DNA of 64,000 nucleotides from Deltaproteobacteria bacterium (GTDB lineage Bacteria; Myxococcota; Kuafuiibacteriia; Kuafuiibacteriales; Kuafuiibacteriaceae): positions 1,024,001-1,088,000 of the forward strand of contig JACKEN010000001.1 of assembly GCA_020632995.1 (NCBI GenBank). The letters are read 5' to 3'. Each line of letters starts with the position of its first letter. Positions within the stretch are counted from its first letter, which is position 1. Under the pieces are notes generated by a model, which was not told the origin of the DNA, ran no database searches, and saw only the letters and a program-made list of their open reading frames with translations. The translations under genes and the position numbers were made by a program. Positions 25,910 through 34,283 of the stretch are shown piece after piece.

Positions 25910-26857
25910 TTGGGGCTGCGCACGCTGGTCATCGTGAACCCGAAGAGCGCCAACGGGGGCACCGGCCGCCGCTGGCCCGAGATCAAGGCCGCCCTGGACC
26001 GGGTGCTCGAGCGCTGGGATCCCGCCTTCACCGAGGGCCCCCGGGACGCCACCCGGCTCGCCCGCCAGGCGGTGCGCGACGGCTACGAGGCCCTCGTCGC
26101 GGTGGGTGGCGACGGCACGATGAGCGAGCTGGTGGCGGGCCTGTTCGAGGACGACGCCGAGGCGGGGATCACGGATCGGCTCATCCGCAAGGACGTGGTG
26201 GTCTCGCCGGTCCGCGCGGGCACCGGCGGTGACTTCGCCCGCCTGCTCGGTCTGCCCCACAAGCTCCCCGAGATGGTCGCGCACCTCGCGAGTGGGACGC
26301 CGCGGCTCTGCGACCTCGGGCTCCTCGAGTACACCCGGCACGACGGCCGAACCGCCCGGACCGCCTTCCTGAACATCGCGAGCTTCGGGCTCTCGGGCCT
26401 GGTCGACGAGAAGGTGAACGCGAGCAGCAAGGCCCTCGGCGGCACCGCCTCGTTCATGCTGGGGCTGGGGAAGGCCCTGCTGGCCTATCGCCCGGTGCAC
26501 GTCGAGATCAGGGTGGACGGCGAGGACTTCTACTCCGGCGAGCTGCTGACCTGCGCGGTGGCCAACGGCCAGTACTTCGGCGGTGGGATGCGCTTCGCCC
26601 CGAACGCGGCGGTGGACGACGGGCTCTTCGACGTGGTGGCCCAGGTCTCGGCCGGGCTCAGGGAGTACGTGGGGATCCGCGACCTCTACACCGGCAGGAT
26701 GATCGACTGGCCGTCGGTGCGGCACACCCGCGGCCGGTTGGTCGAGGCGCGGTCCACCCGCGACGAGCGGGTGCTCCTGGACGTGGACGGGGAGGCGATC
26801 GGGATGCTCCCGGCCGCGTCCCGGATCCTTCCAGATGCGGTGCGGCTATTGGCCTGA
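25910..26857 (+). CDS. Diacylglycerol/sphingosine-kinase family lipid kinase
   Basis: The 315-residue product belongs to the DagK_cat family, which phosphorylates lipid alcohols such as diacylglycerol. Visible motifs: NPKSANGGTGRRW near the N-terminus, GGDGTMSE (66-73, nucleotide binding and catalysis) and AGTGGDFAR, where most relatives have GTGNDFAR (the Asn is replaced by Gly). The C-terminal beta-sandwich (VDGEDFYSGELLTCAVANGQYFGGG) is intact. The TTG start at 25910 is preceded by a strong GGAGGAGG ribosome binding site, deciding the start. It lies between the Fe-S protein and the Ser/Thr kinase gene, probably in one transcript. Confidence 0.88.
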   Translation: MGLRTLVIVNPKSANGGTGRRWPEIKAALDRVLERWDPAFTEGPRDATRLARQAVRDGYEALVAVGGDGTMSELVAGLFEDDAEAGITDRLIRKDVVVSPVRAGTGGDFARLLGLPHKLPEMVAHLASGTPRLCDLGLLEYTRHDGRTARTAFLNIASFGLSGLVDEKVNASSKALGGTASFMLGLGKALLAYRPVHVEIRVDGEDFYSGELLTCAVANGQYFGGGMRFAPNAAVDDGLFDVVAQVSAGLREYVGIRDLYTGRMIDWPSVRHTRGRLVEARSTRDERVLLDVDGEAIGMLPAASRILPDAVRLLA

Positions 26858-26884
26858 TTGACCGCCCCCGGGTGCGAACCTAGG

Positions 26885-29800
26885 ATGCCCGGGACCGTCC
26901 CCGAGGTGTGCCCAGGTGGCCACGAACAGCCTCGGGAGGGCGCATCGAGAAGCCTCGTGGAGTCGTCCCCGGTCCAATCCCCGTCCGACGAGGCCCGCCT
27001 GCAGGTCGAGGCCGCCCTGGACACCCTCGGCCTGGCCCGGGACGAGCTGCCGGCCGGCATCTTCGACCGGATGCTCGAGCGGGCCCGCATGCCGGGCTCC
27101 CGGATGACGGTGGGCCGCTACCTGGTGGTGGGCGAGCTCGGCCGCGGCGGGATGGGGGTGGTGTACGAGGGCTGGGACCCCGGCATCGAGCGCCGGGTGG
27201 CGATCAAGACGGTCGAGCCGGACCTGGTGCCCGAGGAGGACCGCGAGGAGGTCGTCGAGCGCTTCCGGCGCGAGACCAAGGTGGTGGGCCGGCTGAAGCA
27301 CCGGGCGATCGTCACCGTCTTCGACTCCGGTCGCGAGCGGGCCAAGGACCCGGTCTCCGGGCGCCGCTACACCGCCCTGTACTACTACGTGATGGAGTAC
27401 CTCGAGGGCTGCAGCCTGGCCCGGGTGCTCCGGGAGCAGGAGCGCCTGCCCGAGGTGGACGCGGTCCGGATCGCGGCGGACATCGCGGAGGCCCTGCAGC
27501 TGTCCCACGACGCCGGGATCATCCACCGCGACATCAAGCCCTCGAACATCTTCCTCCGGAACCGCGAGGAGGCGGTGCTCCTCGACTTCGGGATCGCCAA
27601 GGCCGGGAACGTGGCCCTCACCCGGCAGGGGCAGATCCTCGGGACCCCCAGCTACCTCGCGCCGGAGCGCCTGCGCGAGAAGGAGGTCGCGATCGACGGT
27701 CGGGCCGACGTCTTCTCGCTCGGGGTGCTGCTGTACACCATGCTCACGGGGGAGGCGCCCTTCGTGGGGGACGACGTCTACGACGTCATCGACAAGATCA
27801 CCCGCACCGCGCACCGGCGCCTGGACCAGCGCAGCTCCACCGGGGCCGCGCTGGCCGACATCCTGGATCGGATGCTCGCCAAGCGCCCCGAGGATCGCTT
27901 CGCCAGCGCAGGCGGGGTTGCGAGTGCGCTGCAAGGTGTCTTGCGACAACTGGAGGCGGCGGAGCTCGCCCGGGTCTTCGCCGAGGAGCCCGAGGAGCAC
28001 GAGCTGGAGAAGACCAGCCCCTCCGCCCCGACCCCGCTCGCTCCCAGCCCGGCCCCCGCGGGCACCGCGCCAGTGGCCGACGACGACACGGGCCGGCTGG
28101 AGGCGGAGCCTGACACCTTCGACCGGCAGCTCACGCCCCTCGACCTCACGGTCGAGCCGAGCTCGACCGATCCCCAGGCCCCGGTCGAGGCCGGCGCCCC
28201 GGCCACCGAGCTCGTCGCGGCGCACGAGGGGGCGGACACGCCCACGATCGGGCTGGACGACGACGACCACGCCCCCACCCCCGAGGCCCCGGTGAAGGTG
28301 GCGGACGTGCTCGGCACCCGGCCGGATCTGGCCCTGCTGCGGGAGACCCGCGAGCTGCAGGGGCGCAAGGCCCCGGCGGTCGAGGGGCTGGACGACTTCG
28401 CCGAGCCATCCCTGGAGCGGACCTCGCCGTCGATCCCGCCGGGGCACCTGCTCGCGCTGAGCGCGACCGACGTCGACGAAGAGGCCTACGCCGACCACGC
28501 GCCGGAGAACGACGAGAACACCGACGACGAGACGGTGGCGGACCCGCACTTCCGGGTGCCCTCGCAGATCCGCAACCAGCCGGTGGTCCGGGCGCACCAG
28601 CGCCTGATCGCGACCGAGCAGGTGGTGCGGAGCCCGGCCCACGCGGACGCCGCGACCGAGGCCGCGGTGGCCTCCGCCCGAGCGGTGCCGCCGCGCGCCC
28701 GCCGCTCCCGGATCGAGGCCTCGCTGGTGGACGAGGAGGACGTGGTGGTGAAGCCGGCGCCCCTCGACGCCCTGAACCCCGACGAGCTCCCGACCCAGAC
28801 CCACTTCGAGCTGCCGGGGGAGGGCGGCGCGGCGGTGCTGGACGCCGACCTGGTCCGCACCCGTGAGGCCCAGATCGTCGACCCGGCGGAGAGCCTGCCG
28901 GACCGGCCCTCGCCCCTCGCCGACGCCGCCGCGGGGCTGCGGGCCCGGGAGCGTGAGCTGTCCGGGCCGCGCGGGCCGACGCCGGAGCTGGACCTGCCGA
29001 AGAGCGCGGCGGTGGCCCGCCGCACGATCGGACCTTCTGCGCCGGGGCCCGCCCGGGTGAGCCCCCAGGTGCGGGTGAAGGGCGATCCGGTGCTGGAGGG
29101 CTTCGAGCGCTCCCGGCTGATGCGCAAGCGGGTGGTGCTCCTGTTGGCCGCGACCCTGGCGAGCGTGGCCCTCGGCCTGGCCCTCGGCCGCTTGAAGCGG
29201 GGCGATCCGCCTCCGCCGAGCCACAGCGGGCTGGTGCCGGTCGAGGAGCCGTCGGTGGTGGTCGAGCCCCGGGAGGGGATCCGGGCGCTGCCGGGGGGCC
29301 AGGAGCTGGAGCTGGTCCGCCCCCGCCCCGCGGCGGAGCTGATCAAGGACGCCGAGGCGGCCCGCCTCTCGGGGCACCTCGACGACGCGGCGCGGCTCTT
29401 CGAGTCCGCGATCCGGGCCTCACCCGACGGCTCGGCCCTGCGGGCCAAGGCGGTGTTGGGGCGGGCCGACGTCCTGCGCCAGCTGGGTGAGCAGGAGGAC
29501 GCGATCCGGCTCTACCGCATGGTGGCGAAGGGCCACCCCGACAGCCCGGAGGCCGAGCAGGCCCGGGTGGCGCTCGCCGAGCTGGGCCGCCCGCTGCGTC
29601 GGCGGCGGGTGGAGGTCCCCGAGGCCCCCGCGCCCGAGCCGGCTGCTGCGCCGAGCCCGGTCCCCGCGGCGGCGCCGAGCGCGGCGCTGAGCCCGATGGA
29701 GCGATGCCGGAGCACCGCCCGGGCCCACCTCTCGAACCCCCGCGACGCGATCCGGGCGCTGAGCGACCTCGCGGACGAGATGCCACGGGAGTCCTGCGTG

Positions 29801-29950
29801 TACTGGTTTCTCGGGAACAAGTACGAGCAGGTGGACGAGTACGCGTCGGCGGTCCGCGCCTACGAGCGCTACCTGATCCTGGATCCGAAGTCCCCGCGCC
29901 GGGCCGCGGTCGAGCGCAAGGTCACCGACCTCAAGGCGCGCCTCAGGTGA
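26885..29950 (+). CDS. Membrane-anchored Ser/Thr protein kinase with extracytoplasmic TPR-like domain
   Basis: A Hanks-type kinase of about 1,021 residues. The kinase domain is at about 78-350: GELGRGGMGVVY loop, VAIK lysine, HRDIKPSN catalytic loop, DFG in LLDFGIAKAG, and APE in SYLAPERL. Next comes a long acidic, Ala/Pro-rich linker (about 370-740), a single membrane span (VVLLLAATLASVALGLALG, about 748-768), and a C-terminal region with TPR-like helices (DAARLFESAIRASPDG, ASAVRAYERYLILDPKS). This layout predicts a signalling kinase sensing outside the membrane. The ATG at 26885 is preferred over a TTG at 26858 that abuts the previous stop; GTG 26957 is also possible. The stop overlaps the ComEA-like gene. 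Confidence 0.9.
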   Translation: MPGTVPEVCPGGHEQPREGASRSLVESSPVQSPSDEARLQVEAALDTLGLARDELPAGIFDRMLERARMPGSRMTVGRYLVVGELGRGGMGVVYEGWDPGIERRVAIKTVEPDLVPEEDREEVVERFRRETKVVGRLKHRAIVTVFDSGRERAKDPVSGRRYTALYYYVMEYLEGCSLARVLREQERLPEVDAVRIAADIAEALQLSHDAGIIHRDIKPSNIFLRNREEAVLLDFGIAKAGNVALTRQGQILGTPSYLAPERLREKEVAIDGRADVFSLGVLLYTMLTGEAPFVGDDVYDVIDKITRTAHRRLDQRSSTGAALADILDRMLAKRPEDRFASAGGVASALQGVLRQLEAAELARVFAEEPEEHELEKTSPSAPTPLAPSPAPAGTAPVADDDTGRLEAEPDTFDRQLTPLDLTVEPSSTDPQAPVEAGAPATELVAAHEGADTPTIGLDDDDHAPTPEAPVKVADVLGTRPDLALLRETRELQGRKAPAVEGLDDFAEPSLERTSPSIPPGHLLALSATDVDEEAYADHAPENDENTDDETVADPHFRVPSQIRNQPVVRAHQRLIATEQVVRSPAHADAATEAAVASARAVPPRARRSRIEASLVDEEDVVVKPAPLDALNPDELPTQTHFELPGEGGAAVLDADLVRTREAQIVDPAESLPDRPSPLADAAAGLRARERELSGPRGPTPELDLPKSAAVARRTIGPSAPGPARVSPQVRVKGDPVLEGFERSRLMRKRVVLLLAATLASVALGLALGRLKRGDPPPPSHSGLVPVEEPSVVVEPREGIRALPGGQELELVRPRPAAELIKDAEAARLSGHLDDAARLFESAIRASPDGSALRAKAVLGRADVLRQLGEQEDAIRLYRMVAKGHPDSPEAEQARVALAELGRPLRRRRVEVPEAPAPEPAAAPSPVPAAAPSAALSPMERCRSTARAHLSNPRDAIRALSDLADEMPRESCVYWFLGNKYEQVDEYASAVRAYERYLILDPKSPRRAAVERKVTDLKARLR

Positions 29951-30387
29951 GCGCCGAGGGCGCCCGCGGGTGGCCCCGGCTGGCCGCGGCCGAGGGGGCC
30001 AGGGTCCGGGCGCTGGTGGTGGCCGCCCTCCTGTTGGTGTTGCCCGCCCTGATCCGGGGGCGCGGGGAGACCCAGCCCGCGCCGGGGCCCCGCTGCCCGC
30101 ATGGGGCGGTCCGGACCGAGCGGGGCGTGGCCTGCGCCCCGACCCCGGGCGCGCCCCTGCCGCCCCTCGCGGCTTGGTGGATGGGGACCTCGCTCGACCT
30201 CAACCGGGCCTCCGCGCGAGATCTGACGGTGGTACCGGGGGTGGGGCCGGCCCTGGCCGCGCGGATCGTGGCGGACCGTGAGGCCCGGGGCCCCTTCACC
30301 ACCGTGGCGGACGTGGAGCGGGTGAAGGGGATTGGACCGGCGCTCGCGGCGCGCCTGGCCCGGGTGGTCGAGGTCCGGCAGCGCTGA
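29947..30387 (+). CDS. ComEA-like helix-hairpin-helix protein with N-terminal membrane anchor
   Basis: From the GTG at 29947, which overlaps the kinase stop as GTGA, the product has 146 residues. One hydrophobic segment (VRALVVAALLLVLPALI, about 20-36) anchors it, and the C-terminal 65 residues form a double helix-hairpin-helix: DLNRASARDLTVVPGVGPALAARI and VADVERVKGIGPALAARLA. ComEA proteins of this size bind DNA on the outer face of the membrane during natural transformation. A longer frame upstream from 29704 lies inside the kinase gene and is rejected. Translational coupling to the kinase is notable; no other competence genes are in the window. Confidence 0.82.
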   Translation: MSAEGARGWPRLAAAEGARVRALVVAALLLVLPALIRGRGETQPAPGPRCPHGAVRTERGVACAPTPGAPLPPLAAWWMGTSLDLNRASARDLTVVPGVGPALAARIVADREARGPFTTVADVERVKGIGPALAARLARVVEVRQR

Positions 30388-30420
30388 GCCTCGAGGTCCG
30401 AGGGCTGTCGGGGCCGACCT

Positions 30421-30476
30421 GAGCCCTGAAGCCTGCGGCCTGAAACCCGAGCCCTGAAGCCTGCGGCCTGAAACCT
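30421..30476. repeat. Two tandem copies of a 28-bp repeat
   Basis: The unit starting GAGCCCTGAAGCCTGCGGCC occurs at 30421-30448 and 30449-30476, differing only at the last base. Intergenic GAAGCCTGA-type spacer repeats of this kind are familiar in GC-rich bacteria. No coding or regulatory role is evident. Confidence 0.8.
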
Positions 30477-30571
30477 GTCTCTGAATCCTGACGCCGCGCC
30501 CGCCAACCAGCCACGCGTGGTCCCAAAGCCCTCAGGGTCCAGGCCGAAGGCCCCAGGCGGTAGCCTGGGGT

Positions 30572-30790
30572 TCAGGTCGTCGGCTTCTTGCTGGGGCCCC
30601 GCACCGTCTCCATGATGGTCTTGTAGATGACCCGGTACGCCTCGCTGATCTTGGCGGGGTTCTTCTCGTTCGTCACGGTCACCATGGCCGCGGTGATCTC
30701 CGCGGAGGCGGCGATGACGGACTTCGTGATCTCCAGCTGGGCGCTGGACATGCCCGGCGACGCGTCTTCGCGCTTGGTGGGGGGACGCAT
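30572..30790 (-). CDS. Small hypothetical protein (72 aa)
   Basis: A 72-residue basic product, MRPPTKREDASPGMSSAQLE at the start, then a helical, Ala/Thr-rich middle (SAEITAAMVTVTNEKNPAKISEAYRVIYKTIME) and a basic C-terminus. No signal peptide or membrane span. Composition is much less Arg/Pro-rich than shadow frames in this genome, which supports it as real. The middle segment could pair as two helices, as in short phasin- or RHH-like proteins, but no family is recognised. It lies between the ComEA-like gene (convergent) and tRNA-Ala. Confidence 0.65.
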   Translation of the reverse strand: MRPPTKREDASPGMSSAQLEITKSVIAASAEITAAMVTVTNEKNPAKISEAYRVIYKTIMETVRGPSKKPTT

Positions 30791-30865
30791 GCCGGGAACC
30801 TACCTGAGCGGCGCCGGTGCGTCACCGGTGACTCGTTCTGGTTTGGTGGAAAGGAGGGAGGAAAG

Positions 30866-30938
30866 TGGAGCTGAGGGGGATCGAACCCCTGACCTCTGCA
30901 TTGCGAACGCAGCGCTCTCCCAGCTGAGCTACAGCCCC
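30866..30938 (-). tRNA. tRNA-Ala (anticodon CGC)
   Basis: Read on the minus strand, a complete 73-base cloverleaf begins GGGGCTGTAGCTCAGCTGGG. The acceptor stem GGGGCTG pairs with CAGCTCC (one G-T), the D arm is AGCTCAGCTGGGAGAGC, the anticodon stem-loop CTGCG-TTCGCAA-TGCAG gives anticodon CGC (reads GCG, alanine), and the T arm has GGTTCGATCC. Discriminator A follows; CCA is not encoded. Confidence 0.95.
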
Positions 30939-31039
30939 GAAGTGCGGAGTTGTCTACTCGAACCCCTTCGGCTCGGCAAGAGGAATCGTCATCGAGCAAA
31001 GACGCGTTTTGACGGCGAGACCGGACCTTTGGTAGTGCA

Positions 31040-33409
31040 ATGCACCAGATGTCGGCGGGCGACACCGAGTCCCCTTCGGGCGAGGCGCAGGGCGCAGAAC
31101 GTGGCGGGCCCTCCTCGGGCAACGGCGCCGCGGACAACGCCTCGCGCCATGCGTCCATCACCGAGCTGGAGCTGCAGTTCGCGCAGAATCCGGAGTCCTC
31201 TGCGTATATCGATCTCTGCGAGGCCTACATGGACCAGGGCCGGTTCATGGAGGCCATGGTCGTCTGCAAGAAGGGGATCAAGGCACACCCCGACTCGGTA
31301 GAGGCCAAGATCCTGCTCGCGCGGGTCTACGCCCGCCAGAAGAAGTACAAGCGCGCGCTGACCGAGCTCGACGCCCTGGCGGCGAGCAGCGCAGACGTTT
31401 CGCAAGTCTTCTTGTCACGCGGCAAGGTGCGCCTCGACAGCGGAGACGACGCGGGCGCGGTCGAGGATCTCAAGCGGGCGGTCGATCTGGATCCGACCGC
31501 GAAGGAGGCCTCCAGCCTCCTCGCCGGCAAGGGCATCGTGTACCCGGAGCCCGAACCAGAGCCGGAGCCGCCCCCGCAGGTGATGGTGACGCCGGTCGGC
31601 CAGGGCATGGTCGACACCATGGACCTGCCCGACCGCGGCATGTCGCGTGGGCCGTCCGTGGTGGGCGCCCCGCCGATGAGCGCGCCGCCGCGCGCGGGCT
31701 CGGCGCTCACCGCGCCGCCGCGCTTCGCGTCCCAGGTGCCCGGCGCCGCGCAGCCGTACTCGATGCGGCCGCAGCGCCTCGAGGGTGAGGACGAGCTCGA
31801 GCGCCTCGCCCAGAAGGTGGCGGAGGAGCGCCCCCCGCGCGGCCGCCCGAAGACCACGCTGATCCTGATCGCGGTGCTCCTGGTGGCGTCCGCGGTGGTG
31901 GTGGGGCAGCGGCTCTTCCACAAGTACAAGGTCGAGAACATCGATCGCCTCACCACGCTGGCGTTGCCGCTGTTCAACCGCGACACCTACGGGGGCTACA
32001 AGCAGTCCGCCTCGCTCTTCGAGGAGATCATCGAGGACTACGACGGCAAGCACCCGCTCACCCTGGGGCGGCTCGCGTACGTGTACGCGATCCTGTGGGG
32101 CGAGCACGGCGAGAAGGACCTCAAGCCGAAGCTGGACGAGATCCTCGCCCGGGCGGAGCGCTACGCCCCGGAGGTCTCGCACACCGTGGCGGCGCGCGGC
32201 CTCGCGACCCTGTACGCGGGCTCCGGCAAGGAGCGCGAGGCGGCGGCCCGCAGCGCGGTCGGGATCGTCGAGCCCCTCGTGCGGATGGCCAAGGACGGCG
32301 GCGCCGCCCCCACCCACGCGGACCTGACCCTCGGGATCATCGAGCTGGCCCTGGGTGAGTACGACGCGGCCACCAAGCGGCTGGGCAACGTGAAGGAGGT
32401 CTTGCCGGGCAGCGTGCGCGCCAAGGTCTGGCACGCCCGGGCGGCGTTCCTGGCCGGTCGCCTCGCCACCGCGATCTCCGCGTACTCGGGCGCCCTGCGG
32501 GCGGAGCCCCAGCACTCCGGGGCCCTCGCTGGCCTGGCCCTGGCCCGCCTGCGGCGCGGCGACATGAACGGGGCGGCGACCGACCTGGCCCGCTTCGACG
32601 AGGTGGCGAAGGACCACCCGAAGGACGTCTCCCGCCGCGACAACGCCCTGGCGGAGTTCACCCGGAGCGAGATCATGCTCGCGAGCGGCGAGGAGGCGAA
32701 GGCCACCGGCGCCTACGAGCTGGCGGTGCGGCTGGACCCCGAGAACCCCGACTTCCCCTACGGGCTGGGGCACTGGCTCCTCGAGAACGACCGGGCCAAG
32801 GAGGCGCTGGAGCCCCTCCGCGCGGCGGTGAAGATGGATCCGAACCGGTGGGCCTTCGCGGTGGAGCTGGCCGAGGCCGAGATGCACGTCGGCAACTACG
32901 ACGTGGCCGAGAAGCTGGTCGAGGACACCCTGAAGACCGCGGGCGACGAGTTCCAGGTGCACCTGGCCAAGGGGCGCCTCATGCGCCGCAAGAACCGGCC
33001 GGGGACGGTGGAGTTCCTCAACGGGATGCTCGAGAAGTGGCCGGCGAGCAAGGTCGACGTCCACCTCGAGCTGGGCCGCTACTACCGCTCCGAAGAGAAG
33101 CTGGACCTCGCCCGGCAGCAGCTCGAGAAGGCGATCGAGGCGATGGAGCGGGCGCCGCGCCTGAAGCAGGCCGACGTGCTCCTGTCATACGGGCGCTTGA
33201 TGGAGGACCAGGGCCAGGACGGCGTGGCCCTCGAGAGCTTCAAGCAGGCCGCGTCCCTCGGGGCCATGGAGGGCTGGTACCGGAGCTCGATCGCCCTCGC
33301 CAAGACAGGGGACCGCGGAGAGGCCAAGAAGGCATGCGAGCGCTACCTGGCCGCCGGCACTTCGCTCCGCTACTCGAAGCCCGCCCAGCGCCTCTGCGAC
33401 AGCCTCTAG
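31040..33409 (+). CDS. Large TPR-repeat membrane protein
   Basis: The 789-residue product begins with a soluble TPR block (about 40-165: AYIDLCEAYMDQGRFMEAMVVCKKG, AKILLARVYARQKKYKRALTELDALA), then a Pro/Glu and Pro/Ala-rich linker (about 172-240), one membrane span (TLILIAVLLVASAVVVGQRLF, about 272-293), and about 490 residues of further TPR helices (for example AYELAVRLDPENPDFPYGLG, KLDLARQQLEKAIEAME). This resembles myxobacterial scaffold proteins with TPRs on both sides of the membrane. Partners are unknown. A strong stem-loop terminator follows. An internal ATG at 31049 is an alternative start. Confidence 0.85.
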   Translation: MHQMSAGDTESPSGEAQGAERGGPSSGNGAADNASRHASITELELQFAQNPESSAYIDLCEAYMDQGRFMEAMVVCKKGIKAHPDSVEAKILLARVYARQKKYKRALTELDALAASSADVSQVFLSRGKVRLDSGDDAGAVEDLKRAVDLDPTAKEASSLLAGKGIVYPEPEPEPEPPPQVMVTPVGQGMVDTMDLPDRGMSRGPSVVGAPPMSAPPRAGSALTAPPRFASQVPGAAQPYSMRPQRLEGEDELERLAQKVAEERPPRGRPKTTLILIAVLLVASAVVVGQRLFHKYKVENIDRLTTLALPLFNRDTYGGYKQSASLFEEIIEDYDGKHPLTLGRLAYVYAILWGEHGEKDLKPKLDEILARAERYAPEVSHTVAARGLATLYAGSGKEREAAARSAVGIVEPLVRMAKDGGAAPTHADLTLGIIELALGEYDAATKRLGNVKEVLPGSVRAKVWHARAAFLAGRLATAISAYSGALRAEPQHSGALAGLALARLRRGDMNGAATDLARFDEVAKDHPKDVSRRDNALAEFTRSEIMLASGEEAKATGAYELAVRLDPENPDFPYGLGHWLLENDRAKEALEPLRAAVKMDPNRWAFAVELAEAEMHVGNYDVAEKLVEDTLKTAGDEFQVHLAKGRLMRRKNRPGTVEFLNGMLEKWPASKVDVHLELGRYYRSEEKLDLARQQLEKAIEAMERAPRLKQADVLLSYGRLMEDQGQDGVALESFKQAASLGAMEGWYRSSIALAKTGDRGEAKKACERYLAAGTSLRYSKPAQRLCDSL

Positions 33410-33437
33410 CAGGCCATCGATCGAGCTCCAAAGAGAG

Positions 33438-33468
33438 AAGCCCGCCGGTCCCGGAGGACGGCGGGCTT
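33438..33468. terminator. Intrinsic terminator between convergent genes
   Basis: AAGCCCGCCG and CGGCGGGCTT form a perfect 10-bp stem with an 11-base loop between the TPR gene stop and the trxA stop. AAG/CTT flanks on both sides allow it to end transcription from either direction. Confidence 0.8.
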
Positions 33469-33492
33469 TGCGGGTCGTCGCGTCCGGGCGGT

Positions 33493-33822
33493 CTAGAGCG
33501 CGCGGTCGAGCATGGCGGCGATCTGGTCCTTGCCGACCGCGCCGATGATCTGGTCCACGGGCTGGCCGTCCTTGAAGACCAGCAGGGTGGGGATGCTCAT
33601 CACCCGGTAGCGCTGAGCCACCATGGGGGAGTTGTCGATGTTGAGCTTCCCGACCTTCACCTGACCGGCGTATTCCTGGGCCAGGGCCTCCACCGACGGG
33701 GCGATCATCTTGCAGGGGGTGCACCAGGGCGCCCAGAAGTCCACCAACACGGGCACGGATGACTTGAGCACCTCGCTCTCGAAGGTGCCGTCATCGAACA
33801 TGTGAAGCTTGTCACTGGCCAT
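33493..33822 (-). CDS. trxA: Thioredoxin
   Basis: A 109-residue disulfide reductase. The active site is VDFWAPWCTPCKMIAP, with C34 and C37 as redox cysteines; the usual Gly between them is Thr (WCTPC rather than WCGPC). The cis-proline loop SIPTLLVFKDG is present. The ATG at 33822 gives a normal thioredoxin length; the longer open frame upstream runs through the divergent gene and is rejected. The promoter region is shared with the heme operon on the opposite strand. Confidence 0.95.
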   Translation of the reverse strand: MASDKLHMFDDGTFESEVLKSSVPVLVDFWAPWCTPCKMIAPSVEALAQEYAGQVKVGKLNIDNSPMVAQRYRVMSIPTLLVFKDGQPVDQIIGAVGKDQIAAMLDRAL

Positions 33823-33878
33823 TTTCGCGTCCTCTTCTAGCAGATCTGGCGGGGCCTGGTCAGCACCGGTTTCTGGAC

Positions 33879-33908
33879 TTTTCCATGGCCAGGCACGACC
33901 CCTATACT
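33879..33908 (+). promoter_or_regulatory. Candidate sigma-70-type promoter of the heme operon
   Basis: A -10-like TATACT at 33903-33908 is preceded, 18 bases upstream, by a weak -35 candidate TTTTCC (33879-33884). It stands out in a GC-rich region and would place the transcript start just before the inverted repeat at 33919. Assigned by eye. Confidence 0.35.
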
Positions 33909-33918
33909 CCATAGGTAC

Positions 33919-33939
33919 GAACGTCCGACACGGACGTTC
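33919..33939. promoter_or_regulatory. Perfect 9-bp inverted repeat, candidate operator of the heme operon
   Basis: GAACGTCCG and CGGACGTTC are exact reverse complements with a 3-base spacer, 10 bases before the ATG at 33949 and about 11 bases after a -10-like TATACT. It could be a binding site for a dimeric regulator or an RNA hairpin masking the start region. It is not the known bacterial LexA box. No regulator gene lies adjacent. Confidence 0.6.
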
Positions 33940-33948
33940 CCTTCGATC

Positions 33949-34275
33949 ATGGCGACCTTGCATCCCCGAATGTTCATCGCCCAGGCTACCCTGGAGTCGT
34001 GGCTCGACTCGGGTCACGTGGACATGGAGAGCAGCCTGGTCGTGCTCAAGAACCACGGTCGGGCGTATGAACTCGAGCCGGCGGTGCGCTTCGTCGCCTC
34101 CGTGCCCGAGGGCAAGGCGCCGGACCTGATCGGGAAGGTGCTCACGGAGCGCCGGATCAACGAGCTCGGGGGCGAGATGATGGGTGACTCGGTGCTCTTC
34201 GGTGAGGCGGCCTTCGTGGTCGAGGCAGGGTACGTGGGCATCCTTCGGGACGCGCCCGCCGCCCGGGGAGGCTGA
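33949..34275 (+). CDS. Conserved-looking hypothetical protein (108 aa), first gene of the heme operon
   Basis: The 108-residue soluble product starts MATLHPRMFIAQATLESWLD and has an alpha/beta pattern with a hydrophobic strand AFVVEAGYVGIL at the end. No signal peptide or membrane segment and no recognised domain. It sits 8 bases upstream of ccsA and shares its orientation, so it is almost certainly co-transcribed with the heme genes. The ordered composition supports a real protein. A role in heme or cytochrome biogenesis would follow from context only. Confidence 0.7.
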   Translation: MATLHPRMFIAQATLESWLDSGHVDMESSLVVLKNHGRAYELEPAVRFVASVPEGKAPDLIGKVLTERRINELGGEMMGDSVLFGEAAFVVEAGYVGILRDAPAARGG

Positions 34276-34283
34276 GGCAGGCC

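Noticed and set aside
29704..29946. N-terminal extension of the ComEA-like protein
   Set aside because: This part lies inside the kinase gene in another frame and is Arg/Pro-rich; the GTG at 29947 overlapping the kinase stop gives a normal anchored ComEA-like protein.
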